This document shows positions 36,783 through 49,130 of a DNA stretch of 64,000 nt, piece by piece. Numbering within the stretch: the stretch's first letter is position 1; every line of letters starts with the position of its first letter. Both the position numbers and the translations under genes were made by a program. The notes beneath the pieces were generated by a model, which had not been told where the DNA came from, did no database searches, and saw nothing but the letters and a program-made list of their open reading frames with translations. Source of the stretch: Arthrobotrys musiformis (taxonomy: Eukaryota > Ascomycota > Orbiliomycetes > Orbiliales > Orbiliaceae); NCBI GenBank assembly GCA_036971715.1, contig JAVHJL010000003.1:930001-994000 (forward strand). Reading direction: 5' to 3'.

Positions 36783-39700
36783 TGTGAAGTAGTATTAGAT
36801 TAATGGGTGGGGATGTTTTTTTCTAGTAGAGTTATAGCTTCCAAAAGCCGGAAGGAAAGGTCCTTCCTAGAGACCAGTAGTATCCAACTACGAGCACAAA
36901 ACTCGAGTTAGCGAAAGATCGAGAGCAAGGCCAACAGCGACGAATGATGTCATCGACGATGATTCAACAAACGACCGTGAAGACGGTGACAATAAAGAGT
37001 ATGGACTGGTGGGTGAATTCTTAGACTTGCTGTATGAAAACACAACCGCTAGCTATCCAAGAAGAAGATTCGTAAACACGTCAACCATGAAATTTTCTAT
37101 AAGGAGTGTTTCTGTCGTCGTTCAATCCAATATTCACTTTTCCCAAGTGATCGAGGTTCTCGTGATGTCGTATTATCCCGTAGTCGAAGTGCTGGTAGCG
37201 GTGGTCTGGTAGCGGTGGCGGTGAAGGGGGAGCTCCGAACGGTGGAGTAAAGGCCCTCCTATCAGCTTCTGTTTGATTTGGACAGCTTAGCTTCCCTGAA
37301 GCTCTGACATTCACCAAGCGAGCCCAAAGATGGTATATTCCAAGAGAGTATACAAGAAAGACTATAGATGATGGTGATGATGATGATATAAAATGAAGAA
37401 CAGGGAAGGGAAAAAATCCGTCCGTCCCCCTTTCCACGATGCCGGGGTGCCGAGGGGAGAAGAGCGATGGCAGGCGTGTCGGGATGGGGAATTGGTGAGG
37501 TTGAGGAGAGAAAGAAGGGGAGAGGGAGGAAAAGACGTTCGTTCGTTCCCAGCTGAGGAAAGCTCCAAAACAACTCAACTCAGCTCAACTACACACTCTG
37601 ATCACCACGTATTATTACTACATCATATCATGCACCTGCAGACCATACTTCATACATACTTACACACTTACACACATACCAAGCAACCTCACCAGGCCTT
37701 TTGCACTTTCTCATGGCCTTCTGCTCTTGTTTTTGAAAGGCAGAAAAGTACGGGTATAATATGTAGGACATTCCTCATCGATGGGAATGGCGGGTCCTAG
37801 TGTGCTGCTTTGTGCTGCTAGCTCGCTGCACCGTGACAAAGTAGCTAATCTTTGGTGATCGAGAGCATTCACCAACAGCCAGAACCTGCATCCAGATACT
37901 GCTTTTTTTCACACGGCACTCTTACATCGCATAGACCCTCCCAAGCAGCAGCCCCTTTTTCCCTGATCATTCCAGCTAACCTTGACGGTGCGTGCATGGT
38001 TGGTTATACTAACTACTTACCTAGCATCCTCGGGTTAAGTACTTATATATATATCTTCAAGGGTAGCTGTGGTCATTACCTTGCTTACTCGCACAATTAC
38101 CAGCTAACAAGATATATACCTAGGTACTTACTTTATATATAAAGTCTATATAATAAAAATGGCAGCACCCCCTCCCAGCATGCATACATATGGGGCCCTC
38201 GGCCTCCTATAGGTGCGGTTCTGCGACGGCCGTGAAGAAGATCATGTTAGCCCTTCCTATTCAGGGTCTATCCGCCAGACCTGCCAGTGGGTTGTTTTTT
38301 CTCCATGATTCCCTTGTCACCGACAGCTGGCAAAAAATGGGCGGGGTCCCGTATCAGTAGCCTTAGCCGAAGACGTTTGGCTGGATATGCCAGCTCCATC
38401 CTTGCCTTTTCCACCAGCTTCCAGTCCTTCGGACAAACTCAAGCTCCTTTTTTTCCCATTCCCTCGTTTTTTTTTTTTTTTTTTTTTGCATGGAGAGAGG
38501 AAGGATTTTGAGGGTGTTTCGACAGCTCGTTTAAAACTGCCAAGTCGTCTGATAGAGAGTGGGAAATGATGAAACATGGAACTCCACTACGCTCAGGCAA
38601 TGAAGCTTTGTCCCATACATATTTTGTATGGCACTCGCATGCACTCATACAATGGTGAAAGCTCATCTCAGCTTAGGGTCTTCCCGGCATCTCGATCGAT
38701 GTGACAGCAGGAATGCATCGTTCCTCGAATCTTAGGTATGACATCAAAAAGGCATCTATTGAGCGAAATGCCTGTGATAGAGCTATAATTAGGGGTAATT
38801 CCGTACCGCCGATGGTGGCACAAATTTAAATGCAAACCCCAGCTTCTAGAAGCCGAAAAAACTAGCTGCCCCCGAGCTCGTATCATGCAAAAATATTGTG
38901 CATCTCGTAACGCCCGTACATACATCCAGGCGAGCTGACCATGGCCTTATTTTCATGCTTACCCCGGACCATAACTGTTGGGAATCGCAATGCAATGGCC
39001 GATATGCCCCCATCCCAACCCGTCAGGCATATTGAGTTAGTATCGGGCTCGAAATTGACCGCACCAAGTCAACAACGTCCGTTATGGGGCTCTGTGGTAT
39101 TTTGAGCTCCCAACACAGAACTCGCCGCTGTTCAAACAAACTGCAGCGACACAATAATGAGCCTGATCAGCTGGCCGTTCTCTATAGATCTACATAGATT
39201 CATTACTGTATACGCGGCCGCTCAGCTTCAATATGCGTCCTATCAAGTGATTATATTTAATTTCCCGGGCTTAGCTACTGAACCACGAGGTTCCAGACCT
39301 CTCTCGTGACTTTCAGGTTTCTTTTGATTTCTTCGTATGTGTCGACTGTATATCAAACATGAAACTATACCGATAGGACCTGATATACGGTTCGAAAACC
39401 ACAATAATCTTAATAACAATGTGAATACTTACAATAATAGTGATAATAGAACGATAATATAATCCGCCCCACCCCTGTGGTCTGGGTACGAGACAAAATC
39501 CGCCCGAAATATATGAAGTTACTGGCTATATAAACCCCCCGCTCCCTTCAAATTCTTCTAATCCAATACAACTTCCTCCTTCCGGCACGACTCTGATCTA
39601 TAAACTCCAGCAACGAGACTACTATTATCCTGTCTCTTATAACATCATTGCCTGGCCCGAGACCACTATAACCTATTATATTTATTCAAACATCTGGAAT

Positions 39701-40563
39701 CAGAACCAGGCCGACCCTGCCACAGCCATAGTCATTCTCCCTAAATGATGATCAGGGGAATCTCAAACCGCTATGATTTACGTCCTAATCACACCTGCAA
39801 TATATTAATATCCGCCAACCCACGATGGAAACCCCATAAACACGCAGTCTATTCACAAACCGTCTTGGCTCTGCTCGATGAACGACCGGAAAGCGGTATT
39901 TTATTACCGCAGGGGCGACTTCGGCGAAAATTTCCAACGGTCCGGTACTAAAGCAGCTACTACAAGGCCGGGGGGTGCTACGCGACCAAGAGGTATCCGA
40001 ATACCGTATATTCGGTGCATGTCACGACGAACCAACTACATGCGGGTGCAAACGTAGCACAATCTTCTAAATGAAGCTTATCCGGATATGAACCTCCAGC
40101 CGACGAGGCTAGGAACCCCGGAACCCATCCCGAATAAGCTCCGATCACATCGTCCCTCAGATATCCCCTTCGCCCTAGGCCTCTGGGAGGTCGTGGGATA
40201 TATTGACGCGCGACGACGAATTCGGTGGGTCCGACGGGATAAATTATATATATTTCGCACGCAGTATATCAAGTTAGTTTTCTGGTTATTATATATACTC
40301 CTATGCAGATAAGAATGCGTGCTAACTTTTGTAGGTTGTACAGTTTCGGGTTCTAATATTGAGAGGGCGACAGGCCGCAAGGAGGGGGGAAGGAATAGGC
40401 CGGCTATAGATCACATAGAATGCCCGCCCGCCTCATTAGAAGGCGTTGACAAATATCAGAGCAAAACCTTTTCGCAATGCCTACTCCCTGTATATATTCG
40501 TCTAGCTGTACAGAGTATTGTTTTGAATGCCACGAGAGTGGCGGCCTAGGTCTACATTTTATG
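36783..40563. other. gene-poor region upstream of class V myosin
   Basis: No gene is supported in 3.8 kb. The first kilobase probably holds the myosin promoter and leader. A run of 21 T at 38467-38487 and CA-rich sequence near 37650-37680 are present. Open frames at 37081-37578 and 39745-39951 show no domain, no intron continuation and low-complexity composition. It may be old accessory or repeat-derived DNA. Confidence 0.55.
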
Positions 40564-41490
40564 TTATATCGGCGCAAATCCTCTCAACCCAACGGGCACA
40601 CTGATAACCGGCAAGCAAAACTTTTCCCAAACTCCCTTCTCCCACTCTTTGCTGCGGCATTCGCACGGTTCCTGATCACCCAGCCTATGAATCTGAATCG
40701 CTGAAAACCTCTGACAGGCAGCCAAAACCCTCGTCGTAGCTCTTATCTCCCGCCTCAAATAATTTTGCCTCCGCTGAAACTTATGCCGATACGACCGCGT
40801 CCTCCTCTCGATCTTGTCTAAATGTTTAGTATACGCCCCCACATTTTCGGCGGTTAGGAATTTTCCGGTAAGTCTGATTGAGACCTTGGTTGCGTTTTTT
40901 TCAAAATCTTCGATTCGGGAACGGGCTAGGTCGCACATTTGCTTTGTGTAGTAGAAATCATACGGGAGCTTGTTGGTGAGGCACATTTCTCCTAGTTCGC
41001 AAAAATACGGGCGGAATTTATTTTTCAGGTTCTGCATGACGGCATGGACGTCGTCGTCGTGCAGGGAGACGGCTTCGGGGTTTGATTCGAGGTACTGGCA
41101 GAGTGTTTCGATGTTCACGCTGGTGACGAACATGGAGTTTATGTTGCGAGCCCCCGTCATGCGGTCTTCATTTGGCACCCATGGTTTTTGGAGGTCTAAG
41201 GGGTAGGAGATGAACTTTTTGAATGTTTTATCGAGGCAGGAAAGGTTTGGGGTTTCCGAGGGGGGGAGTTCGGTGGGGTCGTAGAAGTCCAATTCCAAGA
41301 AGACGGTGAAGATTTGGCATTTACACGGGTGGTTGACGGGGTCTAGGGGGGCTTTGTTGTAGAAGCATGCGCATGCTTTGGGGAATTCGGCACAATTAGC
41401 ACTGGCTACCGGCGGTGGGTTATTTGATGCTGGAGCAGTGGTCTCCGGATCCCCTGTAGCTCGGGGGGCTTGTGGAGGTTCTGTAGACAT
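40564..41490 (-). CDS. unknown 308-residue protein
   Basis: Single minus-strand exon with an ATG at 41490. Residues 1-30 are Pro/Ala/Thr-rich. A small Cys/His cluster follows (CAEFPKACACFY, then HPCKCQIF; five Cys within about 27 residues), then a central region with Pro/Asn and aromatic residues (FISYPLDLQKPWVPNEDR) and a helical basic C-terminal half (IERRTRSYRHKFQRRQNYL, REIRATTRVLAAC). No signal peptide or membrane span is visible. The even composition and length argue for a real gene, but I do not recognise the family. It stands alone in an otherwise gene-poor stretch, which would fit a lineage-specific gene. Confidence 0.6.
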   Translation of the reverse strand: MSTEPPQAPRATGDPETTAPASNNPPPVASANCAEFPKACACFYNKAPLDPVNHPCKCQIFTVFLELDFYDPTELPPSETPNLSCLDKTFKKFISYPLDLQKPWVPNEDRMTGARNINSMFVTSVNIETLCQYLESNPEAVSLHDDDVHAVMQNLKNKFRPYFCELGEMCLTNKLPYDFYYTKQMCDLARSRIEDFEKNATKVSIRLTGKFLTAENVGAYTKHLDKIERRTRSYRHKFQRRQNYLRREIRATTRVLAACQRFSAIQIHRLGDQEPCECRSKEWEKGVWEKFCLPVISVPVGLRGFAPI

Positions 41491-43427
41491 GTTGTGTATA
41501 TCGATATCACGAACGTGAAATGAATGAAGTTCTTTGTTTTGTGAAGGTAGATGTAGTAGACGATATTAACATCTCCTCTGCGACTCAAAGTATAGTAATT
41601 TTTACCGTACGTGTAATATTTTTTGTAGTTGGGATTTACAAATTGCTCTCGCATGATGATATCAGTGAATCGATTGTCGACTGGCCGACATTTGCGCCTG
41701 TATGCAAGATGCCATCTGCAACACTGAATATCACCAAATACCACGCACTCCCCATGCTATCGGTCGAGCAATATAAATATGCTCAGGGTGCATTTTATAA
41801 TGCCTTGGCTAAAAGGCATGTATATGCTGTCTCGTAAACTAGAGCTGGCCGGAGTATAGATGTAGATCTGGGAATGTATTATATACAATCGTAGGCATAT
41901 GGTTTCTGTCTGTTAGTGATACCGGCCCCAGTCGGCCCGTCCTGCTGGAACCTCAGGGCCTCTAGCTTCAAATTCCCACAGATACAAGGTCTAACATCGC
42001 ATCCTGTTGGGTCTGGCATATTCCGGCCGTGATATCGGCCGGAACTGATCCAGGTCGGTCTGACACTAGCCCAGGATTCGTATCAATCAAGCACCAAAAC
42101 AAACAACATCAATCGATCTCGCATTGCATCGACGTGGATATCGCTGCGCACGTATATCCAATTGCGATACGTGTATCCCCCAAGCCGGCAGCCACAGGGC
42201 ATACGCGAACGGCGTGTCTCTGACCATAACAAACCTTTTTCCCTCCCTTCCATTCTCCATGTAGAAAGAAACCCGCGGGGGATGTCCCCTAAAATAACTC
42301 GACTTGACTCGGTCGACCCTCCATCAGCGTGTAGATAGACTTTCCCCTCCATTTTTCCTTTTTGTGTTTTGGAAAAGGAAGAAAATGGTGAATTTCGGTA
42401 GGGGAGCGCCCATTCGGATGACTGGGTCCTGTCCGTTGGAATCGCAGCGTTGCCATTCGCTGACCCGGCCAAGCTGGTTTAGCTCCGAATTTTTTTTTTT
42501 TTTTTTCTCAACGGTTCTTTTCCCTTTCCCCTTGGTTCTTTCTGAGGAGAGCGGACCCTTTCATCCATTGCATGGCATTTGCATAGCATAGCTCTGCTGG
42601 CTGCTGCTTGCTGTATCAGCGCTCACCCCTCCGTTGGTGCAGTCGAGGAAGAACTAGCTGCAGCAATGCATCAGTAGTAGTTTGTAGTTAGTGGTTAGCA
42701 GCAGCCGTAGCGAGTGGTAGGGACGAGACAAGACACAGAACTCTACCAGGGGGGAGGAAAAACAGAAGAACTCGTCGAATTTTCGAATTGGACTCGACTG
42801 GAAGAAAAAAAAAAAAAAAAAAAAAAAAAAAAGAAGCAGAAGAGAGAAGAGACAGAGGGAAAGACAGAGACACCTTCCCCCAGCGGTTCCTTGCCACTAA
42901 AAGCAGCACTAGTTTTTTTTTTTTTTTCTCATCCTCAGAAACTTCCATTGATATTTAAGCAGAGTCCGTTCCGTAGAAATTTTCTGGTGAGCGAGCGAGC
43001 GAGTGAGTTTTTAGTCCGGCACAGAAAGAAGCTGTCTGTTGTTTAGTTCAGTTCAGTTGGACCAAACAGAACTGAGAACAGAAAATTTCCGAAGAAGAAA
43101 TCTCCAAAAACTTCTTTCTTTTCTTCCACCGACAACCAGAACTTCCTCCCCAACACTCAACAACGCTTCTTTCCCCTCCTCACCTCCACTCCACCGCACC
43201 CATCGCTCCCACCGACCTCACCCGTCCTCGTCCTCGACAACTTATCTCAGTATGTCCCCCCCAGCTGCCATTTGTCTCCAAGGCTTCTCTGCCAGAGGTT
43301 TCTGCTTCGTGCAAAACTTAAAAGTGGAGTTTACTAGACTACCAGGTAGCTAACGTTGAGCCTCGCCACAGCTAGTTTTTTTCTGAAAAGTAGAGCGAAG
43401 AAAGAGTCAGAAGCAGATAAAAGCACA
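41491..43427. other. upstream region of NAP1
   Basis: No gene is seen. It contains a run of 17 T near 42490, 28 A at 42805-42832 and another T tract near 42913-42928, followed by a pyrimidine-rich leader up to the NAP1 start. Confidence 0.6.
42805..42832 (+). repeat. run of 28 adenines
   Basis: An uninterrupted A tract about 600 bases upstream of the NAP1 start. Long A/T runs of this kind exclude nucleosomes in fungal promoters; it could equally be a leftover poly-A tail of a retroposed sequence. Confidence 0.9.
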
Positions 43428-45124
43428 ATGTCGGAACCAATTCGCAATAAGAAGCTTGACCTCGCGGCCGCACCGTAAGATACCTTCCAAGTCATCGAGT
43501 TTTGCCTCGAAAGCCGGCACTTCTTCATCATCATCACCATCATCATCGTTCATTCGTTAGCAACCAACCAGCTTTCGTCCACCAAAGTTTGGCGTTTGTC
43601 GATGGATTGATCGATGGGTGGCCGGATGGAGAGCTTCCAAAACGTCACTTTATAGATATAAAACGTGGATATGTATGGCTGACAAGCTTGATGTTGCTGC
43701 TTAGTACCCCGCAAAATACCCCTCTCAACAATGCCCCCATTTCCTCCCACGCTGTCAAGCCCAATGTTGCTTCCATTGAAGAAGGTACGATATAAAATTT
43801 CCATCTCCGCATAAAATTGAGAGCAAAAATTTCTTCATCCTTTACATATTTATATATGCATATTTGTATAAAAGTGGGTTTGCTAACGACCTTCCAGAGG
43901 AGCGTGCTCTTGCCGCCGGAATGCTCGCCCAGAACCACCCTGCGCTGGTTTCCATGATTCAGGGAAGACTTGGAAAGCTCATCGGGCGCTCGTCTGGCTA
44001 CATTGAATCTCTCCCACCGGTTATCAGGCAACGTATAACCGGTCTCAAGGGTGTCCAGAAGGAACACTCCAAGCTCGAGGCAGAATTCCAGGAGGAGGTT
44101 CTGCAACTCGAGAAGAAGTACTTCGCCAAGTTCAAGCCACTATACGAGAAGCGTTCCAGAATCGTCAACGGTGTTGAGGAACCAACCCAGGACGATATCA
44201 TTGCCGGTACCGCCGAGGGTGAAGAAGTTGACGATGCCAAGATGGAAGAGGACACCGCCACCGCCCCCGTCGCCAAGGGTATCCCAGAGTTCTGGCTCTC
44301 TGCCATGAAGAACAGCACGTCGTTGGCCGAGACTGTCACCGATCGTGATGAAGCTGCTCTCAAGCACCTGATCGATATCCGCATGGAGTACCTCGAGCGT
44401 CCTGGTTTCCGTCTCATCTTCGAGTTCGAGGAAAACGAATTTTTCACCAACAAGACCATCAGCAAGACCTACTATTACCAGGAAGAGAATGGATACGGTG
44501 GTGACTTCATCTACGACCATGCCGAAGGTGACAAGGTCGACTGGAAGCAGGGCAAGGATCTCACTGTCCGCATAGAGAGCAAGAAGCAACGCAACAAGAG
44601 TATGTATCAAAATTTTTTATCTTATATCTCGCTTAAATAGCATGAGGGCTAACGGAAAAAATTGCATAGACACCAAGCAAACCCGCATCGTCAAGCGCAC
44701 AGTCCCAGTTGAGAGCTTCTTCAACTTCTTTACCCCACCAAAGCCACCAGGCAGCGAGGAAGGCTCCAACGCTGAGGATGATGAAGAGATCGAACAACGT
44801 CTCGAGCTCGACTACACCCTCGGTGAGGATATCAAGGAGAAGCTCATCCCACGTGCTGTTGATTGGTACACCGGTGAGGCTCTGCAGTTCGAGGAACTCG
44901 ATGAGTTTGATGAGGGCGATTTGGAGGACGAAGATGAGGATGACGAGGAGGCTAGCGATGATGACCGGGATGAGGATGACGAAGATTCCGAGGAAGACGT
45001 AAGGACACCAATCTAACCTAACTACTTTTTCTTTTAAAATCGGAAACGAAAAACTAACAATTCGGTATAGGACGAGTCCAGAAAGAACCCTAAGCAGGAG
45101 GCTGCTGAGTGCAAACAGAGTTAA
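43428..45124 (+). CDS. NAP1: nucleosome assembly protein 1
   Basis: Five exons (43428-43474, 43705-43784, 43898-44599, 44670-44998, 45071-45124) give 403 residues. Nap1 is a histone H2A-H2B chaperone and nuclear import adaptor, also tied to septins and mitotic kinases in yeast. Visible blocks: helical dimerisation region ([19 protein letters not shown]), [41 protein letters not shown], the hydrophobic [11 protein letters not shown], and the acidic C-terminal tail (about 35 residues mostly Asp/Glu). The intron 2 acceptor is CTTCCAG at 43897 with branch TGCTAACG; the open sequence just upstream is intron. The last exon, only 54 bases, ends in CKQS, resembling the CKQQ ending of animal Nap1 that is a farnesylation site. 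Confidence 0.95.
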
Positions 45125-46683
45125 ACGTCTGGCTGTTGCTCCGCATCTGGATTTGTGACCCTTGTTTCGTCGGACTTCTCTTTTTTTGTCTATCTTCGGG
45201 CTTTATCTCCTTTTTATTCCATGCACCATCGATTCTTTTCTGGGGCCTGGCGCGGGTTGTTCTCTTTTGATATGTGATTTCCTTTGCTCCCTCTTCTTAC
45301 ATTTTATTTTTTTCACTTGAATATAATTTTCCCTCCCGTACGTATTGCTCTTTACTACGGTGCTAAAGATTAGCTGCACCAGTAGTATCCAAAGAGTCCA
45401 CGACATGACAATGAGAAAAGAAAAACCCCGATCCTACCTTCCTCTCCCTTCATCTATCATGATCTCTCCCTCTCCCAATGTCGTCCCGCCCGTTTATTTT
45501 CTTATTTTCAGAGAGTGTTTCTTTTCTGTTACAATTACTACTTAAAGTACTTGTGAAGTGGATATCCCTGTTGCTCTAGAGGAAGCAAAGAAGATGATGA
45601 TATGCTGTATATGCCGCAGATGCGCCCAAAAAGACCGATTCCATTTTTTGTTCGCTGTCCGTTTCTCTTCCTTCTTCTTCTTTTTAATTATCGATGACGG
45701 CCGTTGAACTGACTCCCAACCGTATGTCACAAAATTGAACGTCATACCGGCACACCGCGTCCGTCCTCCGGCCGACTTCACTGTTAAAGTTATATGATAT
45801 GATCTTGTACTACCCCCCAGACTGCTTGTAGTCGATTTTTTTTTTTTAATGCCATGCCATGCGACGCCGTTTATAATCTGCAGCATTCTAGAACATCTCG
45901 CCACGCCACGCCCGGCTGGCGAATAGAAAAATCCCCCCGACCCAGCCCAGCAGCCAATAGTAAATGCAATGCAATAGGATGGAACCAACTAGCTTAAATT
46001 TTAACATCCAATGAGGATTCCGGTCTGTATGACGTGCTCTTGAAATTTTTTATCTTTTTTATTGTTTTTTTTTTCGTCATTTTTCGTTAGAGTGTAGGTG
46101 TTCGGCTAGTATAGAGAGAATTTCAGAGGGATGTTTAGGGAGAGAGCTCTGCCGCACTGGGCCGATTCGTTTGAGGAACAGTGAACCCCTCGTCCGTTTT
46201 GCCCCCACCATTTGGCTGTTAGGTAATTCATGTCCCCAGAGCTTTAGCGACCGGACTTTAACCGTCGCGCCGAATTTTCTCTGCAACTGCACAGGCCAGG
46301 GAAAAGGCTTCGAGAACGAGGAAATTCCTCGGGGTTGGATTCTTTGAGCTAGTTAAGAGTCATAATTAGTAAAAGGGCCGATATCGCGGAGGGCTTTGGG
46401 AGGACTATAAATTATTAAGCTCTTTATGTTACGTTACACTAACGTAGGTATCACCAAAGCAAAGCTCGCATCACACAGACGTCGCTGCTTCTTCATCACC
46501 ACAACGTCACACAGCTTCTGGGCCGATTCCACCTGCATTCGACCGTAAACACAACGTAGAAATATACTCCGCTCGGAAGAGATCTTGGTCATATAACAGC
46601 TTCATCATCATCATCTTCTTCTTGATCCTCATCCTCATCCTCATTTCCCTGGGATCATACTCGTTTCATCGGTACCCGTCAAG
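45125..46683. other. intergenic region between NAP1 and the serine-pathway gene
   Basis: About 1.5 kb with no supported gene. The right end is the leader of the next gene and contains CAT/CTT and ATCCTC microsatellite-like runs at 46601-46643. Confidence 0.6.
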
Positions 46684-48381
46684 ATGCCACCAAAGGACAT
46701 CATCAACAAGGCCGCCGATGGTCTCGATGCTCTTGCGAACACTTTGAGCATCTCTACTTCCCCTACTAGCACCTTCCACAGTCCCGGCAGCCACTTCCCA
46801 TCTAGCTTCGGTCGTGGTTCTCGTCCTTCTAGAGCTCCCAGGCAGCTCAAGCCGTTCAATACCGAAGACATTAAGATCTTATTGCTTGAAAATGTCAATC
46901 AGACCGCACTCGATATCTTTAATAAGCAAGGATATCAAGTCGAATTTCACAAGGCTTCGTTGCCAGAGGATCAATTGATCCAGAAGATTAAGTATGGAGA
47001 CCCCCCTTTCGAAGAATTCCGAGTTTTACGTCATTGGAGGGAGTGGTTGCTAATGAAGACTTGCTGGTTGGTGGTAATAGGGATGCTCACGTTATTGGAA
47101 TCCGGTCCAAGACGAAGCTTACAGCCCGAGTCCTCGCCGAGGCTAAGAACCTTCTCGTCATCGGCTGTTTCTGCATCGGCACTAACCAGGTCGATCTCGA
47201 ATACGCGGCGAAGCACGGAATCGCTGTATTCAACTCTCCCTTCAGCAACTCCCGTAGTGTTGCAGAGCTCGTGATCGCTGAGGTCATCTCCCTCGCTCGT
47301 CAGCTCGGCGACCGTAGTTTGGAGTTGCACCAGGGAAGATGGAATAAAATCAGCTCCAAGTGCTGGGAGATCCGAGGGAAGACGCTGGGAATTGTCGGTT
47401 ACGGCCACATTGGATCCCAATTGTCGGTTTTGGCTGAGGCCATGGGAATGGCGGTGCGGTATTATGATGTTGTTCCGATTATGTCCCTCGGGACGGCCAG
47501 ACAAGTTGGGTCGCTCGAAGAGTTGCTTCAACAATCGGATTTTGTGACTTTGCATGTTCCCGAACTTCCCGAGACCAAGAATTTGATTGGGGAGAAGCAG
47601 TTCAATCAGATGAAGAATGGTTCTTATTTGATCAATGCCAGCCGTGGGAGTGTCGTCAATATTCCCGACTTGATGTGGGTTTCTCTCTCTCTGCTATTTG
47701 CCTTGGAGGGAATATAGATGCTAATGAATACACAGCAATGCCATGAGATCTGGCCGAATCGCCGGTGCCGCGCTTGATGTCTACCCGAACGAGCCAGCCG
47801 CGAACGGTGACTTCTTCACCAACGATCTGAACACCTGGGCCGAGGACCTCCGCGGGCTCAAGAATATCATCTTGACTCCCCATATCGGTGGCAGCACCGA
47901 GGAGGCCCAGAGCGCAATCGGTGTTGAGGTCGGCGACGCCATCGTCCGTTACGTCAATGAGGGTGTTACCATTGGTGCTGTCAACATGCCAGAGTGCACA
48001 TTGCGCTCGATTGATTTCGAGCAGGCCAGCCATATTCGCGTCATCTTTATCCACCATAATAAGCCCGGTGTGCTGCGACAAGGTTTGTTCTCTACCCACG
48101 CTTTTTCCTCAATGTAAACTAGGTGGTGATTAGGCTAACGTATTGTGTAGTTAATGCCATCCTGTCGGACCACAATGTCGAGAAGCAGATTTCTGATTCT
48201 CGCGGAGACGTTGCGTACCTTATGGCGGATATCAGTGACGTCAAGGAGTCTGAGAGGAAGGACATCAACGACGGGTTGGAGAGCTTGGGTGGTAAGTTCT
48301 CAACATCTAAACCTATATTTTGGGGGGAATATATACTAATCAATTGGTGTAGCTTGCATCCTGACTCGCGTTCTCTTCTAA
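46684..48381 (+). CDS. SER3: D-3-phosphoglycerate dehydrogenase
   Basis: Five exons (46684-46991, 47081-47674, 47736-48082, 48151-48291, 48353-48381) close in frame to 472 residues, the usual fungal length. The enzyme oxidises 3-phosphoglycerate with NAD, the first step of serine synthesis in the cytosol. Seen: Ser/Thr-rich N-terminal extension of about 55 residues; substrate domain (ILLLENVNQTALDIF, LVIGCFCIGTNQVDL); NAD site GIVGYGHIGSQLS; catalytic Arg in LINASRGSVV and catalytic His in LTPHIGGSTEEAQ; C-terminal ACT domain for serine feedback (HIRVIFIHHNKPGVLRQVN to GACILTRVLF). The first intron removes sequence between QKIK and DAHVIGIRSKTKL. The final exon is 29 bases. The same product is called serA in bacteria and SER3/SER33 in yeast. 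Confidence 0.95.
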
Positions 48382-49130
48382 ACCGTCAGTCTCGACGAGT
48401 TAACGATGACACGTAGAATGGACCTGGGATCTGTTCGAGATCATTGATTAAACCACATGCATGCACTCTCTTCATATATCTTTTCTAATCACCAACCAAC
48501 ACCCAAAAAGATTTCTTGTCCATAGTCACACTTATTCTTTTTTTGTTCGACATTTTCACCTACAGCGTAAACGGTTCTAAGGCATTCTGGGTACCTTGTT
48601 TCTTCTTTTTTCTTGTCGTTTTTTTGTTCTTTTGGGCGAAAGATATTCAACAATTGGGCGTTTTTGAATGAGATTTTGAATCGGCGGGGGGAAAAAGAGT
48701 CCGGCTTCAACAAAACGGATAGACACGCGGGGGAGGGATAAAAGTGCTTTTGATACATGTACACTAGCATATGTTCTTGTATTCTTATACAATCATCGCC
48801 GTCCCCATTAACATATCTTCTCTATCTATCTTCTATACTGGCCTCGAGACTATCTTCTATATACCTATATATGGGAGAGTGAGTGGTAGCAAGTCATCTC
48901 ATCGTGTTGCGGAACGTGGTTTATCGGCCGCCCCACGCAAAATCCCGAAACCACACACAGCCAACGCTTCCATAACTCCGAACTGGCATCCCGACCCTTT
49001 CTTCAAACCATATCCTGGTGTCCCCGTACCGAAGACCACCACCACCACCACCAACCAGAACCATCCCACCTTCCACCGTCAACCTCCTCCTCCACCACCG
49101 CCCCGCCTACCGATAACTTGTAATCGAAAG
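48382..49130. other. intergenic region and leader of LSC1
   Basis: No separate gene is seen. A frame at 48771-49361 starts in this leader, overlaps the first coding exon in another frame and is discounted; ATGs in it could act as upstream starts. ACC repeats lie near 49040-49055. Confidence 0.55.

Noticed and set aside
37081..37578. 165-codon minus-strand frame upstream of myosin
   Set aside because: Low-complexity Pro/Ser/His text in the expected promoter and leader of the myosin gene, with overlapping frames of similar length in all phases.
43861..43897. In-frame extension SGFANDLP at the start of NAP1 exon 3
   Set aside because: It contains the branch site TGCTAACG and precedes a CTTCCAG acceptor; only splicing at 43897 keeps the phase from exon 2.
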